Positions 32,220 through 41,988 are shown, numbered from the stretch's first letter. The stretch is 47,441 nt of DNA from Candidatus Eiseniibacteriota bacterium (GCA_030600655.1 JAUVLP010000006.1:1-47441); one strand, 5' to 3'. Notes: generated from the sequence alone by a model not told the origin. Translations and numbers: made by a program.

Positions 32220-32971
32220 GGCTGGATCCTCCCAAGCGGCAGAGCGATGAGCTGCACGGGGCGTATCCGCGAGGCCATCTCGATCGCCCGCGCAATGGTG
32301 CGATCGTACTTGTCGGGAAGTTCCACCCATGTCCACGTCGCGCGATCGAAAGTCCCGGTTTTCGCTCCATCAGGTGTGCGCCAGAAGAGCGCGAGGCGGC
32401 CCACGCGCAGCACGTCGACAAAAATCGGCTCACCGTCAAGCAGGATCTCGTCTTGGCTCACATCCGCGGTCTTGCCGTACTCCATTTCGACCTGCATCGC
32501 CTCGAGGAGTCGCCGTAGCTTTTCAGCACCGGTGACCTCAGGGCGTGCAAACTCCTCGCCGAGCGAAGCGAGCCGGTGCTTGCGTTCATCCCGAAGAAAG
32601 GGGAGGTCGCTTGCGACGGAACCCTCCAGCCTCGCCATGATCACACTGAGCGTGTCCTGAAGGCTCGTCTGGAGGAGTTTCGATTCGTGCATGCGCCGCT
32701 CGAGCTCCGCTGTGCTCTCCTCAAGCCCCACAACTTCTCTTTTTCGAACGCTGATGTGCTCGGCCAGGTACCTCACGTTCGCCTTCGCGGTGCGGTACCG
32801 GGCTTCGAGTTCCGCTTGCTCGGTCGCCCACACATCCCGCTCCTCTTGTGTCCGCTTCTGGATGTCGACCGTTCCGTGCACCGTATCTCGTAGATCGGCG
32901 GAAGTGGATTGTGCTTGCACCTGGCTCGCCGCCACGACCAGGAGCAGCACGACACCTGCCAGCCTGTTCAT
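32216..32971 (-). CDS. DUF3450 family periplasmic coiled-coil protein
   Basis: A 251-residue protein with a signal peptide cut after VQAQ (about residue 21). A coiled coil follows (AELEARYRTAKANVRYLAEH, VGLEESTAELERRMHES), then a globular end (VDVLRVGRLALFWRTPDGAK). That matches DUF3450, a family almost always encoded directly before TtpC-type ExbB genes. It is thought to interact with the TtpC periplasmic domain. First gene of the six-gene operon, with a very strong site AGAAGGAGGA before the ATG. Confidence 0.9.
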   Translation of the reverse strand: MNRLAGVVLLLVVAASQVQAQSTSADLRDTVHGTVDIQKRTQEERDVWATEQAELEARYRTAKANVRYLAEHISVRKREVVGLEESTAELERRMHESKLLQTSLQDTLSVIMARLEGSVASDLPFLRDERKHRLASLGEEFARPEVTGAEKLRRLLEAMQVEMEYGKTADVSQDEILLDGEPIFVDVLRVGRLALFWRTPDGAKTGTFDRATWTWVELPDKYDRTIARAIEMASRIRPVQLIALPLGRIQP

Positions 32972-33016
32972 GCATCCTCCTTCTACTTGGATCCGCGCTT
33001 GCCGCCGGAAGAGCTC

Positions 33017-33045
33017 ACGGTCGGCGGGTGTCCCACCCCGACCGT
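33017..33045. promoter_or_regulatory. long inverted repeat in the divergent TonB/receptor intergenic region
   Basis: ACGGTCGG (33017-33024) and CCGACCGT (33038-33045) are perfect arms, with GGTG/CACC able to extend the stem inside. It lies 46 bases upstream of the DUF3450 gene and 240 bases before the receptor. It could be an operator shared by both units or a leader hairpin of the minus-strand operon. No Fur-box match (GATAAT repeats) was seen in 32972-33286. Confidence 0.4.
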
Positions 33046-33286
33046 CACACCGCAGTTCATCTCAACCGGAGTGCTCAAGACTACAGCTCCAAAGATAACG
33101 CACTCAAGTTAGTGTTCCGTGAATGCCGTGCTGGTTCTCGATTAGGATTTGCCGCTCACCCGAGACGAATTCCTTACGCGGCGCTAGGAATTTCTGAACA
33201 CTGCAGAATTAGACTATCTACGTTCATGCTCGTGCAGACCACCAGCTTTCATCTTGAGAAATGACCGCCAGCAACAAGGAGCCGAC

Positions 33287-36073
33287 GTGATCGATCACAT
33301 GAAGAGAGTCAGGATCGCGGTCCTCGCTATTGCGTTGATTCTTCCAGCCGCCGTGTTTGCCGAGAGCACGTCGCTGCACGGGGCGGTGCGCGATGAGGAG
33401 TCCGGAGAGGGACTGTCGGGCGCGAGTCTGCTTCTCCTGGGCACGACAATCGGCGCTTCTACGGATCTTGACGGCGAGTACCGCATCGATGAGATTCCGC
33501 CGGGCACCTACAACATGAGGGTCTCGTTCGTGGGCTACGAGACGAAGGTCGTACCGAACGTCCGCGTCGAGGCGGGAGAATCGGAGAAGCTCAATGTCGA
33601 ACTCCTGCGCCAAGACGTGGCCGCAGCCAGCTACACGATCGACGATTTCGTCGTTACCGCAGACCGCGTTCTCTCGACGGAGATTGCGCTCATCACGGAA
33701 CGGATGAAGGCGATCACTATCGGTGACGCGATTAGCGCAGAGCGCATCTCCAAGTCACCAGACGGCACGAGCAGCGACGTGCTTAAGCGGGTAACAGGAC
33801 TCTCGGTCGTGGACAACAAGTTTGTGTACGTCAGGGGAACCACCGACCGGTACAGCACAACTTGGCTCGACGGCGTGGCAACGAGCAGCGCCGACACGGA
33901 TGTTGACCGCCGGAGCTTCGCGTTCGACATCTTGCCGGCGTCCCTCCTCGCAAGTGTCGTTATTGTGAAGACCGCAACGCCTGATCTTCCGGGCGACTTC
34001 GCGGGTGGTCTCGTGCAACTGAACACGTGCGACATCCCTGACGGCCGACAGTTCTCGGCATCGTTCTCCTCCGCCTACGATGAGAACACGTCTACAAACG
34101 GCATCCTCCGATCGGAAGGGAGCAGCACCGACTGGCTTGGCGTGGACGACGGCATCCGAGAACTGCCGTCGTACGCGCCCAGTGGGGGCAATAACTATAA
34201 CGAACTTGCGAGGGAGCTTCCCAACACGTGGTCAACGCGGACCGAGAAGGCGCCGCTCAACAGCTCGTGCAGTCTGTCGTACGGTGATCGCATCGACTTC
34301 GGCGCTGAGGATGGCCGTCATGTGCTCGGACTGGTCGCCGGGTTCAAATACGCCAGTTCGTACGAGAGGGTCGAGTTCGTCGAGTCGCCTCACGACACGG
34401 GAGGCTATGAGCTGTACCACAAGGAGGGAACGCGGGACCGATACAAGGTCATCGGGTCCGGGCTTCTGAACCTCGCGTACACTCCCTGCGAAGGACACCA
34501 GTACACCCTGAGGAGCCTCTACATGCGCGACGCCCGCGACCAAGTGAGCTACTCGGAGGGAAGCGTAAACGAGAACAGCGGCCCCGGAGGGAAGACCTAC
34601 ACAATCGAATGGGATGAGCGCTCCAGCTACGGTTTGCAGTTCGGCGGCAGACACGAGCTTGGCTGGCGCCGCGGCGCGGAGCTCCAATGGAAGTTGTTCC
34701 TCTCAAACTCAACGGCGCGCGAGCCCGACCGCAAGCAGGCCGACTTCCAGCTACGCGCCGATGGAACCCACAGTCTGAGCGAGAACAGCCGCACGTGGTC
34801 AGATCTCTACCAGCGCTCGCGTGGCGCGAGGGCCGACTTCACGCTGCCCTTCGGCCGATCGAAGGTGAAGGCAGGCCTGTACATCGAAGACCGCGGCAGG
34901 GAGTACAGGACCGATTCGTTCTTCACCGATACGGGGACCATCCGACCGCCCAACTACTGGATTCGGGTCTGCGGAATCGACACCATTTTCGTGGCCGAGA
35001 ACTACGATGCGAGGAAGCTGACCTTCCGGATCAAGAACACCCACACGGGGGAGTACGATGCCACACACCGACTCGACGCGTACTACATCATGCTTGATCA
35101 TCCATTCTCTCTGGGCTCGTACCGCTTCCGACTCGCCGGTGGCGCGCGCGTAGAGCACTCTCTGCAAGACGTCGCGGCACTGAAGAAGGAAGGCTCTGAG
35201 GAGCCCGTCAACTCGCGCATCGACAAGATGGACGTGCTGCCCTCCATCAACCTTACATACATGCTGACCGAGCGGGCAAACATACGTTTCAGCGCCTTCC
35301 ATTCGGTCAACCGACCGGAGCTTCGCGAAATGGCCGACGTCAAGTACTTCGACTTCAATGAGGGCGCGAACGTCCAAGGCAACCCTGATCTCAAGCGCTC
35401 GGTCATCAAGAACTATGACGTGCGCCTCGAGGCCTTCCCGGGCGGCGACGAGGTGCTCGCAGTCAGCTGTTTCTACAAGGATCTATACGATGCGATCGAA
35501 CTCAAGATGATCCCCTCGTCGGATTACAAGTACGTCAGGACGTGGTTCAACTCGCCGAGGGGATACAACTACGGATTCGAGATCGAGGCGAGAAAGCAGC
35601 TCGGATTCCTCGGGGGGTTCCTCGATGACTTCACGATTGCGGGCAACTATGCATGGGTCCATTCGTCGGTTGAGTACCTCTACGAGTGGCGCTGGCAGGA
35701 TGACGAGGGTGATTGGCACACGGGCCGTGAGATCAGGACCCGTCCGCTCCAGGGACAGTCGCCATGGACGGTGAACCTCACGCTTCTCTACGAGCATCCC
35801 CGGCTTGGCACGTCGGTCAGCGTCCTCTACAACAAGATCGCAAGACGCCTCTACTCCGTGTCCGGTGAGCGGGACGGGGATCTCTGGCAGGAGTCCCGCG
35901 AGGTACTGGATCTTGTGGTGACGCAGAAGCTGTTTGACCAGTGGGAACTCAAGCTCAGCGCGAAGAACCTCATGGCATCGGACGACGTGAAGACGATGGG
36001 CCCCGAGAGGAGCGTACACACCAAGGAATCGCGCGGTGCGGCATATTCTCTCTCGATTGGCTTCGGTCTCTGA
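33287..36073 (+). CDS. TonB-dependent outer-membrane receptor
   Basis: A 928-residue receptor. Signal peptide (VRIAVLAIALILPAAVFAES) is followed by a carboxypeptidase-regulatory-like beta domain (about 27-110; SLHGAVRDEESGEGLSGASL, DLDGEYRIDEIPPGTYNMRV). Next is the plug (ISKSPDGTSSDVLKRVTGLS ... YVRGTTDRYSTTWLDG) and then a long beta barrel rich in aromatic strands, ending SLSIGFGL. The start codon is GTG at 33287, seven bases after AAGGAG, rather than ATG 12 bases later or the open frame from 33254. It is divergent from the TonB operon, which should power it. The plug/regulatory-domain type is the one common in Bacteroidota; substrate unknown, and no iron-regulation site was seen. Confidence 0.92.
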   Translation: MIDHMKRVRIAVLAIALILPAAVFAESTSLHGAVRDEESGEGLSGASLLLLGTTIGASTDLDGEYRIDEIPPGTYNMRVSFVGYETKVVPNVRVEAGESEKLNVELLRQDVAAASYTIDDFVVTADRVLSTEIALITERMKAITIGDAISAERISKSPDGTSSDVLKRVTGLSVVDNKFVYVRGTTDRYSTTWLDGVATSSADTDVDRRSFAFDILPASLLASVVIVKTATPDLPGDFAGGLVQLNTCDIPDGRQFSASFSSAYDENTSTNGILRSEGSSTDWLGVDDGIRELPSYAPSGGNNYNELARELPNTWSTRTEKAPLNSSCSLSYGDRIDFGAEDGRHVLGLVAGFKYASSYERVEFVESPHDTGGYELYHKEGTRDRYKVIGSGLLNLAYTPCEGHQYTLRSLYMRDARDQVSYSEGSVNENSGPGGKTYTIEWDERSSYGLQFGGRHELGWRRGAELQWKLFLSNSTAREPDRKQADFQLRADGTHSLSENSRTWSDLYQRSRGARADFTLPFGRSKVKAGLYIEDRGREYRTDSFFTDTGTIRPPNYWIRVCGIDTIFVAENYDARKLTFRIKNTHTGEYDATHRLDAYYIMLDHPFSLGSYRFRLAGGARVEHSLQDVAALKKEGSEEPVNSRIDKMDVLPSINLTYMLTERANIRFSAFHSVNRPELREMADVKYFDFNEGANVQGNPDLKRSVIKNYDVRLEAFPGGDEVLAVSCFYKDLYDAIELKMIPSSDYKYVRTWFNSPRGYNYGFEIEARKQLGFLGGFLDDFTIAGNYAWVHSSVEYLYEWRWQDDEGDWHTGREIRTRPLQGQSPWTVNLTLLYEHPRLGTSVSVLYNKIARRLYSVSGERDGDLWQESREVLDLVVTQKLFDQWELKLSAKNLMASDDVKTMGPERSVHTKESRGAAYSLSIGFGL

Positions 36074-36283
36074 GCGGTTCACACGATTTTCTGACACTGC
36101 TCCCACACTGGGGACATGGAGTCTTGGTAAAATCTCCCTCGATGCCGAGTTGGTGGCAGGAGGTTCAAACTGTGGACGAGGCTGTGTGCGGAAGGAGGTG
36201 CGCCTGGTCGGAGGAGGCTTCAGCAGTTCTCACAGCACTACGTCAATAGAACACCTTGCGGTTCCATAGAGAGGAGTGTTTCC

Positions 36284-38005
36284 ATGAAGTCATGCATCAA
36301 GACAGGAATCCTGCTGGTCCTGATCCTGAGCACCGTGCTGGGCGCGCAGGCTTTCGCTGGTTGGAAGCCCCAAGTAGTGCTCGGTCCGGGGACCGGTCCG
36401 GTACACGCGGAGGAACCATATCACCAGAGTTGGCACCGCACTCTGTCCGCCGACACGCTCTACGTCCTGACCGGGTTCTACTATGTCGATTCGCTCTACA
36501 CCCTTACGATTCCGGAAGGCACCGTTGTTATGGGCGACACGACCGCAACCCTCGTCGTTGCGCGGGGCGGTAGGATCCACGCCACTGGCAGCGAGGAACG
36601 GCCCGTCGTCTTCACAAGCATGAAGGAGCCGGGGCAGCGGAACCCGGGCGATTGGGGCGGCGTCATCATCCTCGGCAACGCTCCCGTGAACCGCGTCAAC
36701 CCGGTCATCGAGGGAGGTCTCATAGAAGGACGCTTCGGCGGGAACGATCCCGACGATGACTCGGGTGAGTTCTACTACTGTCGGATCGAGTTCCCCGGCC
36801 ACCGCATAGAGGAAGGCAACGAGGTCAACGGCCTCACGATGGGGGGCGTCGGACAGAACACCGAGATCCATCACGTCCAGGTGAGCTACTCGAACGATGA
36901 CAGCTTCGAGTGGTTCGGTGGCAACTGCGACAGTGACTACCTGTGTGTGCTGGGCGGTCTCGATGACGTGTTCGATACTGACTTCGGCCATTCTGGCAGG
37001 CACCAGTTCTGCTTCTGCTTGCGCGATCCCGACTGGTCGGATGCCGAAGGCCAGAGCAACGGCTTCGAATCCGACAGCTACAAGCCCGCTGGGCTGGCTC
37101 CACCGATCACCTCGACGGCATTTGCCAACTGCACCATCGTCGGGCCCGAACGAACCGACGCCCTCGTAGGCAACCTCCCGCCGGGACACGCCTTCGAGTA
37201 CAGTGCTGTGCTGCGTCGCTGCACGAAACACAAGATCCACAACTCGGTCATCATGGGCTTCCCGTGGGGTTTCAGCGTCCGCGACGCCTGTACACAGAAC
37301 TTCGCTCTGACCGACACGATGAACGTGCACTACACGAGCGTTCAGGCAAGCGCCACGCCGAGCGGCTCCTCGAGCATCCACGACGAGGTGCGCTGGGCCG
37401 GGGTGACGGCTTGGTTTGACGCGGAGCCTGGGAATAATCCAACGCAGTCGCAGCCGCGCATGCCGAGTTCGGTCGGCCTCACGGACATGAGCGACCTCAA
37501 TAATCCAAACCCCATTCCTCTGCCAACATCGGAGCTCGTCACCACGCCGGCCAGCTGGGTACACCGGGACGTCGCTGCCTACTTCCAGCAGGTGACATAC
37601 CGCGGAGCCTTTGACCCGTCGCGCGGCATGGAGAGCCAGTGGGCAGCGAAGTGGACGAACTTCGACCCGCAGAACACCGATTACGATCTGGATGCAACCG
37701 GGGTCAATTCCGACGTGCCGCTGGGTGGTAGCAGCATTCTCGGCATCTCCCCGAACCCATTCAACCCGAGGACCATGGTGGCCTTCCGGCTTGGGCAGAC
37801 CTCACCCGTAGACATCGTCATCTACGATGCCGCCGGCCGCGTTGTCAGGACAATTCTCAGGGCCGGCGAGCTGGCGCCGGGAAATCACGAAGTTGCGTGG
37901 GACGGAACCGATGCCGTCGGGAGCAGCGTGGCTTCGGGCGTCTACTTCTGCCGGCTTCAGGCAGGTGAGCACATCGATGTCAGAAGAATGGTTCTTCTGA
38001 AGTAG
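36284..38005 (+). CDS. secreted protein with type IX-like C-terminal sorting domain
   Basis: A 573-residue protein with signal peptide (GILLVLILSTVLGAQAFAG). The body (about 50-460) alternates short strands with Gly/Asn turns and looks like a right-handed beta-helix or related repeat fold (YTLTIPEGTVVMGDTTATLV, RIHATGSEERPVVFTS, GDWGGVIILGNAPVN). It has many Cys (GGNCDSDYLC, FCFCLRD, FANCT), likely disulfides. The last 85 residues are an FlgD-like sorting domain (ILGISPNPFNPRTMVAF ... ASGVYFCRLQ ... RRMVLLK). Such domains guide export through type IX-like secretion and attachment at the surface. RBS gagaggag at 36271. It follows the receptor by 210 bases and is probably its surface partner; that is inference. 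Confidence 0.85.
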   Translation: MKSCIKTGILLVLILSTVLGAQAFAGWKPQVVLGPGTGPVHAEEPYHQSWHRTLSADTLYVLTGFYYVDSLYTLTIPEGTVVMGDTTATLVVARGGRIHATGSEERPVVFTSMKEPGQRNPGDWGGVIILGNAPVNRVNPVIEGGLIEGRFGGNDPDDDSGEFYYCRIEFPGHRIEEGNEVNGLTMGGVGQNTEIHHVQVSYSNDDSFEWFGGNCDSDYLCVLGGLDDVFDTDFGHSGRHQFCFCLRDPDWSDAEGQSNGFESDSYKPAGLAPPITSTAFANCTIVGPERTDALVGNLPPGHAFEYSAVLRRCTKHKIHNSVIMGFPWGFSVRDACTQNFALTDTMNVHYTSVQASATPSGSSSIHDEVRWAGVTAWFDAEPGNNPTQSQPRMPSSVGLTDMSDLNNPNPIPLPTSELVTTPASWVHRDVAAYFQQVTYRGAFDPSRGMESQWAAKWTNFDPQNTDYDLDATGVNSDVPLGGSSILGISPNPFNPRTMVAFRLGQTSPVDIVIYDAAGRVVRTILRAGELAPGNHEVAWDGTDAVGSSVASGVYFCRLQAGEHIDVRRMVLLK

Positions 38006-38099
38006 CATCACCACGATCGAGATCTAGAAGAGGCGGACCGGACTGGTCGGTGTCAAACAGACGCGCACTTGCGACAAGCAGACAATCGACCTCTCCAGA

Positions 38100-38154
38100 C
38101 GAATCCCTGGGGTACCATGCCTCGGGGATTCGCGCGTCCGGGTGCGACGCACCC
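38100..38154. terminator. two hairpins between the secreted-protein gene and clpB
   Basis: CGAATCCC (38100-38107) pairs with GGGATTCG (38125-38132), and GGGTGC (38140-38145) pairs with GCACCC (38149-38154) around GAC. Neither is followed by a T-tract. They lie about 95-150 bases after the stop of the secreted-protein gene and may mark the transcript end or protect it. The second repeats the CACCC/GAC/GGGTG theme of the terminator at 13416 in the opposite arm order. Confidence 0.4.
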
Positions 38155-38216
38155 ACGCACTACGATTCCGGAGTGCGAATCACGGCATCCAAATACGGCA
38201 TTCGGCATCTAATGTA

Positions 38217-38245
38217 TTGAGACTTAACCCGCACAACCCTAGGCT
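38217..38245 (+). promoter_or_regulatory. possible sigma-70 promoter before clpB
   Basis: TTGAGA (38217-38222), 17 bases, TAGGCT (38240-38245). The -35 is good, the -10 only fair. It would leave a leader of about 130 bases before clpB. No CIRCE element and no heat-shock sigma-32 match was found in the 378-base gap. Confidence 0.3.
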
Positions 38246-38383
38246 GTGAGTGTGTCGCCGGAGATCAGGCGGTGCCCCAGGTGGGCCGGTCGTAGCCGAT
38301 GCATAAGTCAGCGGTCGGTACTATCGGATCCGCTGGATCCCACCTCGGATGATGCGGGATTTCCATACATAGGAGGAAGATAA

Positions 38384-40981
38384 ATGAGATTGGATCGCTT
38401 TACGCTCATGGCACAGGAGGCCATTGAGGCCGCCCGAAATCTCGCTATGACTCGAAGTCATCAGGAAATGACGACGGAGCATCTGCTCCATACGCTTCTG
38501 GACCAACATGAGGGTATTGTCATCCCTGTTCTGCAGCGACTTGGCGCGGATATCTCCGGCATCCGGGGAAGGGTGGAGGAAGAGCTGAACAGAGTGCCAC
38601 AGGTTCATGGCGGCGTCGATACGTATGTTTCACCGGCATTCAAATCCGTGCTCGGAACTGCCTGGAATGAGGCGGAACAGCTCAAGGATGAGTTCGTAAG
38701 CACCGAGCATCTTCTGGTCGCCCTTTCCGATGAGAAGGAGTCTCCAGTCGGAGCGATTCTCAGGGAATCGGGCGCCACGCGGGAGAACATTTTCAAGGTC
38801 CTGAAGGATATCCGGGGAGGTCAGAGCGTAACGGATGCCAACCCGGAGGGGAAATACCAGGCGCTCGCGCGCTACAGTCAGGATCTTACCGACCGCGCCC
38901 GTGCCGGAAAGCTCGATCCCGTCATCGGTCGTGACGAGGAGATACGACGAATCATCCAGGTGCTCTCACGGAGAACCAAGAATAACCCCATCCTGATTGG
39001 AGAGCCCGGTGTCGGCAAGACGGCCATCGTCGAGGGACTCGCACAGCGGATCGTAGCAGGTGATGTTCCGGAAGGACTGAAGAACAAGCGTGTCAACGCG
39101 CTCGATATGGGCGCGCTCGTGGCTGGGGCGAAGTACAGAGGGGAGTTCGAGGATCGCATCAAAGCGGTGCTGCGGGAGATAGAGGAGTCCAACGGAGAGG
39201 TCATTCTGTTCATAGATGAAATGCACACGCTCGTCGGGGCGGGGGCGGCTGAGGGGGCGATGGACGCCTCCAACATGCTCAAACCGGCTCTCGCACGTGG
39301 TGAGCTTCACGCTGTTGGTGCGACCACGCTCGACGAGTACAGGAAGCATATCGAAAAGGACGCGGCGCTCGAGCGGCGATTCCAGCCGGTTCTCGTCGGT
39401 GAGCCGACCGTGACGGACGCGATCGCTATTCTGAGAGGTCTCAAGGAGCGATACGAGGTTCACCACGGCGTCCGTATTAAGGACACGGCCCTTGTCGCGG
39501 CTGTGACTCTGTCTCACCGCTACATAACAGACCGGTTCCTTCCGGACAAGGCGATCGACCTGATGGATGAGGCCGCATCCCGTCTGAGAGTGCAGATAGA
39601 TTCGATGCCGGAGGAGCTTGACCAAGTTGAGTGCAAGATTGTGCAGCTCGAGGTCGAGCGCAAGGCGATGATGAAGGAAAAGGACGAGGCTTCGAAGGAA
39701 CGGCTGGCGAAGATAGAGCAGGAGCTGGCGGATCTCAAGGAGCGTTCTTCTGAGATGAAGATCCATTGGGAGAATGAGAAAAGTGCGATAGGAGCGATCC
39801 GCGAGACGAAGGCGGAGATCGAGAGCGCGAAGGTGGAGTACGAACGTGCGGAGCGGCAGGGTGATCTAAACCGGGCAGCGGAGCTTCGCTACGGCACGCT
39901 GGCAGAACTTGAGAAGAGACTCGCCGATGAGAACGCGCGGCTTGCGGAGCTCCAGGAGGACCGCAAGATGCTCAAGGAGGAGGTCGACGAGGACGACATC
40001 GCGGCCGTCGTGTCGGCGTGGACGCGCATCCCCGTGTCGAAGATGCTTGAGGGTGAGAAAGAGAAGCTGCTCAAGATGGAGGACAGACTGAGGCTGCGTG
40101 TCATCGGTCAGGAGGAAGCCGTCCGCGTCGTCTCGGACTCAGTCAGGCGGGCGCGTGCGGGGCTCCAGGATCCGCGTAGGCCGATAGGCTCGTTCATCTT
40201 CATGGGTCCGACAGGTGTGGGAAAGACCGAGCTTGGCCGGGCTGTTGCGGAATTTCTGTTCGATGATGAGGACGCCATGGTTCGGATAGACATGTCTGAG
40301 TTCATGGAGAAGCACTCGGTCGCGCGCCTCATAGGAGCTCCTCCCGGCTACGTCGGCTATGAGGAGGGTGGATATCTCACTGAGGCTGTCCGCCGCCGGC
40401 CGTATTCGGTCATTCTGATCGATGAGATAGAGAAGGCGCACCCGGATGTCTTCAACGTGCTGCTTCAAATCCTGGACGATGGGCGGCTGACGGACGGGCA
40501 GGGGAGAACGGTGGACTTCACCAACACGATCGTCATCATGACATCCAACGTCGGGAGCCAGTTGATCCAGGAACTTGGTGGGAGTGACCACGAAGAAATG
40601 GGCAGGCGAGTGATGGAAGCGCTCCGAGCTCAGTTCCGCCCGGAATTCCTGAACAGGATAGATGAGGTGATCATCTTCAATTCGCTCAATCTTGATGAGA
40701 TCAAGCTCATTGTGGACATTCAGCTCACGCGGTTGCAGGCTCTCCTGGCCGAGCGCAAGGTGAGAGTTGAGCTCACCGATGCTGCGAGAGAGATGGTGGC
40801 TCGCGAGGGATTCGACCCACTCTACGGAGCCAGGCCTCTCAAGCGGGTCCTCCAGCGCAGGGTACAGAACCCGCTCGCAGTGAAGATCCTGGAGGGCGAG
40901 GTGGGGAACGGTGACACGGTGGTTGTGGATGTGAAGGATGGAGAAATGGTGTTTCGGCTATCTTCCGGCGACTCGTGTTAG
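38384..40981 (+). CDS. clpB: ClpB disaggregase
   Basis: An 865-residue AAA+ chaperone of the usual ClpB length. It has an N-terminal Clp repeat domain (residues 1-145), first ATPase with Walker A GEPGVGKT (about 206-213), a long coiled-coil M-domain (about 410-520: [34 protein letters not shown]) and a second ATPase with GPTGVGKT (about 608-615). The M-domain and absence of a ClpP-binding loop separate it from ClpA/ClpC. With DnaK it rescues aggregated proteins after heat stress. It has a strong site, GGAGGA, before the ATG. Its stop codon overlaps that of pfkA on the other strand. Confidence 0.97.
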   Translation: MRLDRFTLMAQEAIEAARNLAMTRSHQEMTTEHLLHTLLDQHEGIVIPVLQRLGADISGIRGRVEEELNRVPQVHGGVDTYVSPAFKSVLGTAWNEAEQLKDEFVSTEHLLVALSDEKESPVGAILRESGATRENIFKVLKDIRGGQSVTDANPEGKYQALARYSQDLTDRARAGKLDPVIGRDEEIRRIIQVLSRRTKNNPILIGEPGVGKTAIVEGLAQRIVAGDVPEGLKNKRVNALDMGALVAGAKYRGEFEDRIKAVLREIEESNGEVILFIDEMHTLVGAGAAEGAMDASNMLKPALARGELHAVGATTLDEYRKHIEKDAALERRFQPVLVGEPTVTDAIAILRGLKERYEVHHGVRIKDTALVAAVTLSHRYITDRFLPDKAIDLMDEAASRLRVQIDSMPEELDQVECKIVQLEVERKAMMKEKDEASKERLAKIEQELADLKERSSEMKIHWENEKSAIGAIRETKAEIESAKVEYERAERQGDLNRAAELRYGTLAELEKRLADENARLAELQEDRKMLKEEVDEDDIAAVVSAWTRIPVSKMLEGEKEKLLKMEDRLRLRVIGQEEAVRVVSDSVRRARAGLQDPRRPIGSFIFMGPTGVGKTELGRAVAEFLFDDEDAMVRIDMSEFMEKHSVARLIGAPPGYVGYEEGGYLTEAVRRRPYSVILIDEIEKAHPDVFNVLLQILDDGRLTDGQGRTVDFTNTIVIMTSNVGSQLIQELGGSDHEEMGRRVMEALRAQFRPEFLNRIDEVIIFNSLNLDEIKLIVDIQLTRLQALLAERKVRVELTDAAREMVAREGFDPLYGARPLKRVLQRRVQNPLAVKILEGEVGNGDTVVVDVKDGEMVFRLSSGDSC

Positions 40982-41952
40982 CTCGCCGTGATCTCCGCGA
41001 CACGCAGGAGCTCCAGATCCGTGTCCTTCTTCTCCCAAGCAACGGAAAGGGGAACGAATTTCATCTCGTTGCAGACGACGGCCACCATGCAGTCGGTCTC
41101 TCCAGACATGAGAGCGATAACAGCTTCACGCCCCATGCGGCTTGCAAGGGCTCGATCATAGGAAGTTGGTGAGCCCCCGCGCTGGACGTGGCCGAGCACG
41201 CTCACGCGGTAGTCTGCGCCCGTGCGTTCCCCGATGCCCTTAGCGGCGGCCATTGCGCCACCCTCCAGCGCTCCCTCCGCCACAACGATGATGAGACTCC
41301 CCTTCCCGCGCTCTCGGCCGTCGCTCACTATCTTGCCGATTCGATCGAGATCGACATCGACCTCGGGGATGAGAATGGCCTCCGCTCCACCGGCAAGTCC
41401 AACCTCGAGCGCCAATGCTCCGCAGTGCCGGCCCATGACCTCTATGAAAAAGAGGCGATCGTGCGAGGCCGCGGTGTCACGAATCTTGTCTATCGATTCG
41501 AGCGCTGTGTTGGCGGCAGTGCTGAATCCTATCGTGATATCGGTGCCTGGGATGTCGTTGTCAATGGTTCCGGGAATACCCACTACCCGAAAGCCGTGTT
41601 CCTTCCCGAGCAAGCTGAGGCCTTTGAAGGTCCCGTTTCCGCCGATTCCTACGATGCAGTCGATATCCCTTTCCTTCAGGATTGTCGCGGCGCGGGAACG
41701 AGTCCCTGTCTCGTAGAAATCGAGGCAGCGACTGGTCTTGAGGATCGTGCCACCGAGCTGGATCACATTCGAGACAGACCTTGGTGTCATCTCAACAAAT
41801 TCACTGTCGAGAAGTCCGGAGAAGCCTCGCATGATTCCGGTCACGGTGGTGCCACCTGCGAGAGCCGTTCGCACGACGGCTCTTATGGCCGCATTCATTC
41901 CGGGAGAATCGCCGCCGCTCGTGAGGAGACCGATGTGATTCGCCTGTGGCAT
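40978..41952 (-). CDS. pfkA: 6-phosphofructokinase
   Basis: A 324-residue PfkA-type enzyme: [11 protein letters not shown] (residues 11-21), TIDND with the catalytic Asp (129-133), and MGRHCG in the effector/substrate region. The ATP motif that normally reads GGDGS is GGNGT (104-108) here, so the Mg-ATP Asp is Asn. The Gly after it is the one found in ATP-dependent rather than PPi-dependent enzymes. It makes fructose 1,6-bisphosphate in glycolysis. The start at 41952 follows AAAGGAAG; the frame is open 78 bases further but that part is Cys/Ile-rich and unlikely. A palindrome before the gene may control it. Its stop overlaps clpB's stop by four bases. Confidence 0.93.
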   Translation of the reverse strand: MPQANHIGLLTSGGDSPGMNAAIRAVVRTALAGGTTVTGIMRGFSGLLDSEFVEMTPRSVSNVIQLGGTILKTSRCLDFYETGTRSRAATILKERDIDCIVGIGGNGTFKGLSLLGKEHGFRVVGIPGTIDNDIPGTDITIGFSTAANTALESIDKIRDTAASHDRLFFIEVMGRHCGALALEVGLAGGAEAILIPEVDVDLDRIGKIVSDGRERGKGSLIIVVAEGALEGGAMAAAKGIGERTGADYRVSVLGHVQRGGSPTSYDRALASRMGREAVIALMSGETDCMVAVVCNEMKFVPLSVAWEKKDTDLELLRVAEITAS

Positions 41953-41968
41953 AATTTCTTCCTTTCGG

Positions 41969-41988
41969 ATTGTGGTGATCCTCACAAT
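41969..41988 (-). promoter_or_regulatory. palindromic operator candidate upstream of pfkA
   Basis: ATTGTG (41969-41974), eight bases, CACAAT (41983-41988): perfect 6-base arms 17 bases before the pfkA ATG. On the minus strand it reads ATTGTGAGGATCACCACAAT, close in form to lac-type operators bound by LacI-family repressors. A TATTGT at 41990-41985 could be the -10 of the promoter, so a bound repressor would block it. Confidence 0.4.

Noticed and set aside
36290-37564. 424-residue frame antisense to the secreted protein
   Set aside because: No signal or domain, and the plus-strand gene has a signal peptide and sorting domain.
27470-38005. tRNA-anchored genomic island carrying the TonB block
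   Set aside because: The tRNA 3' end, where integrases act, faces tilS, not the TonB block. There is no integrase or repeated tRNA end, and spot checks of base composition were not consistently different.
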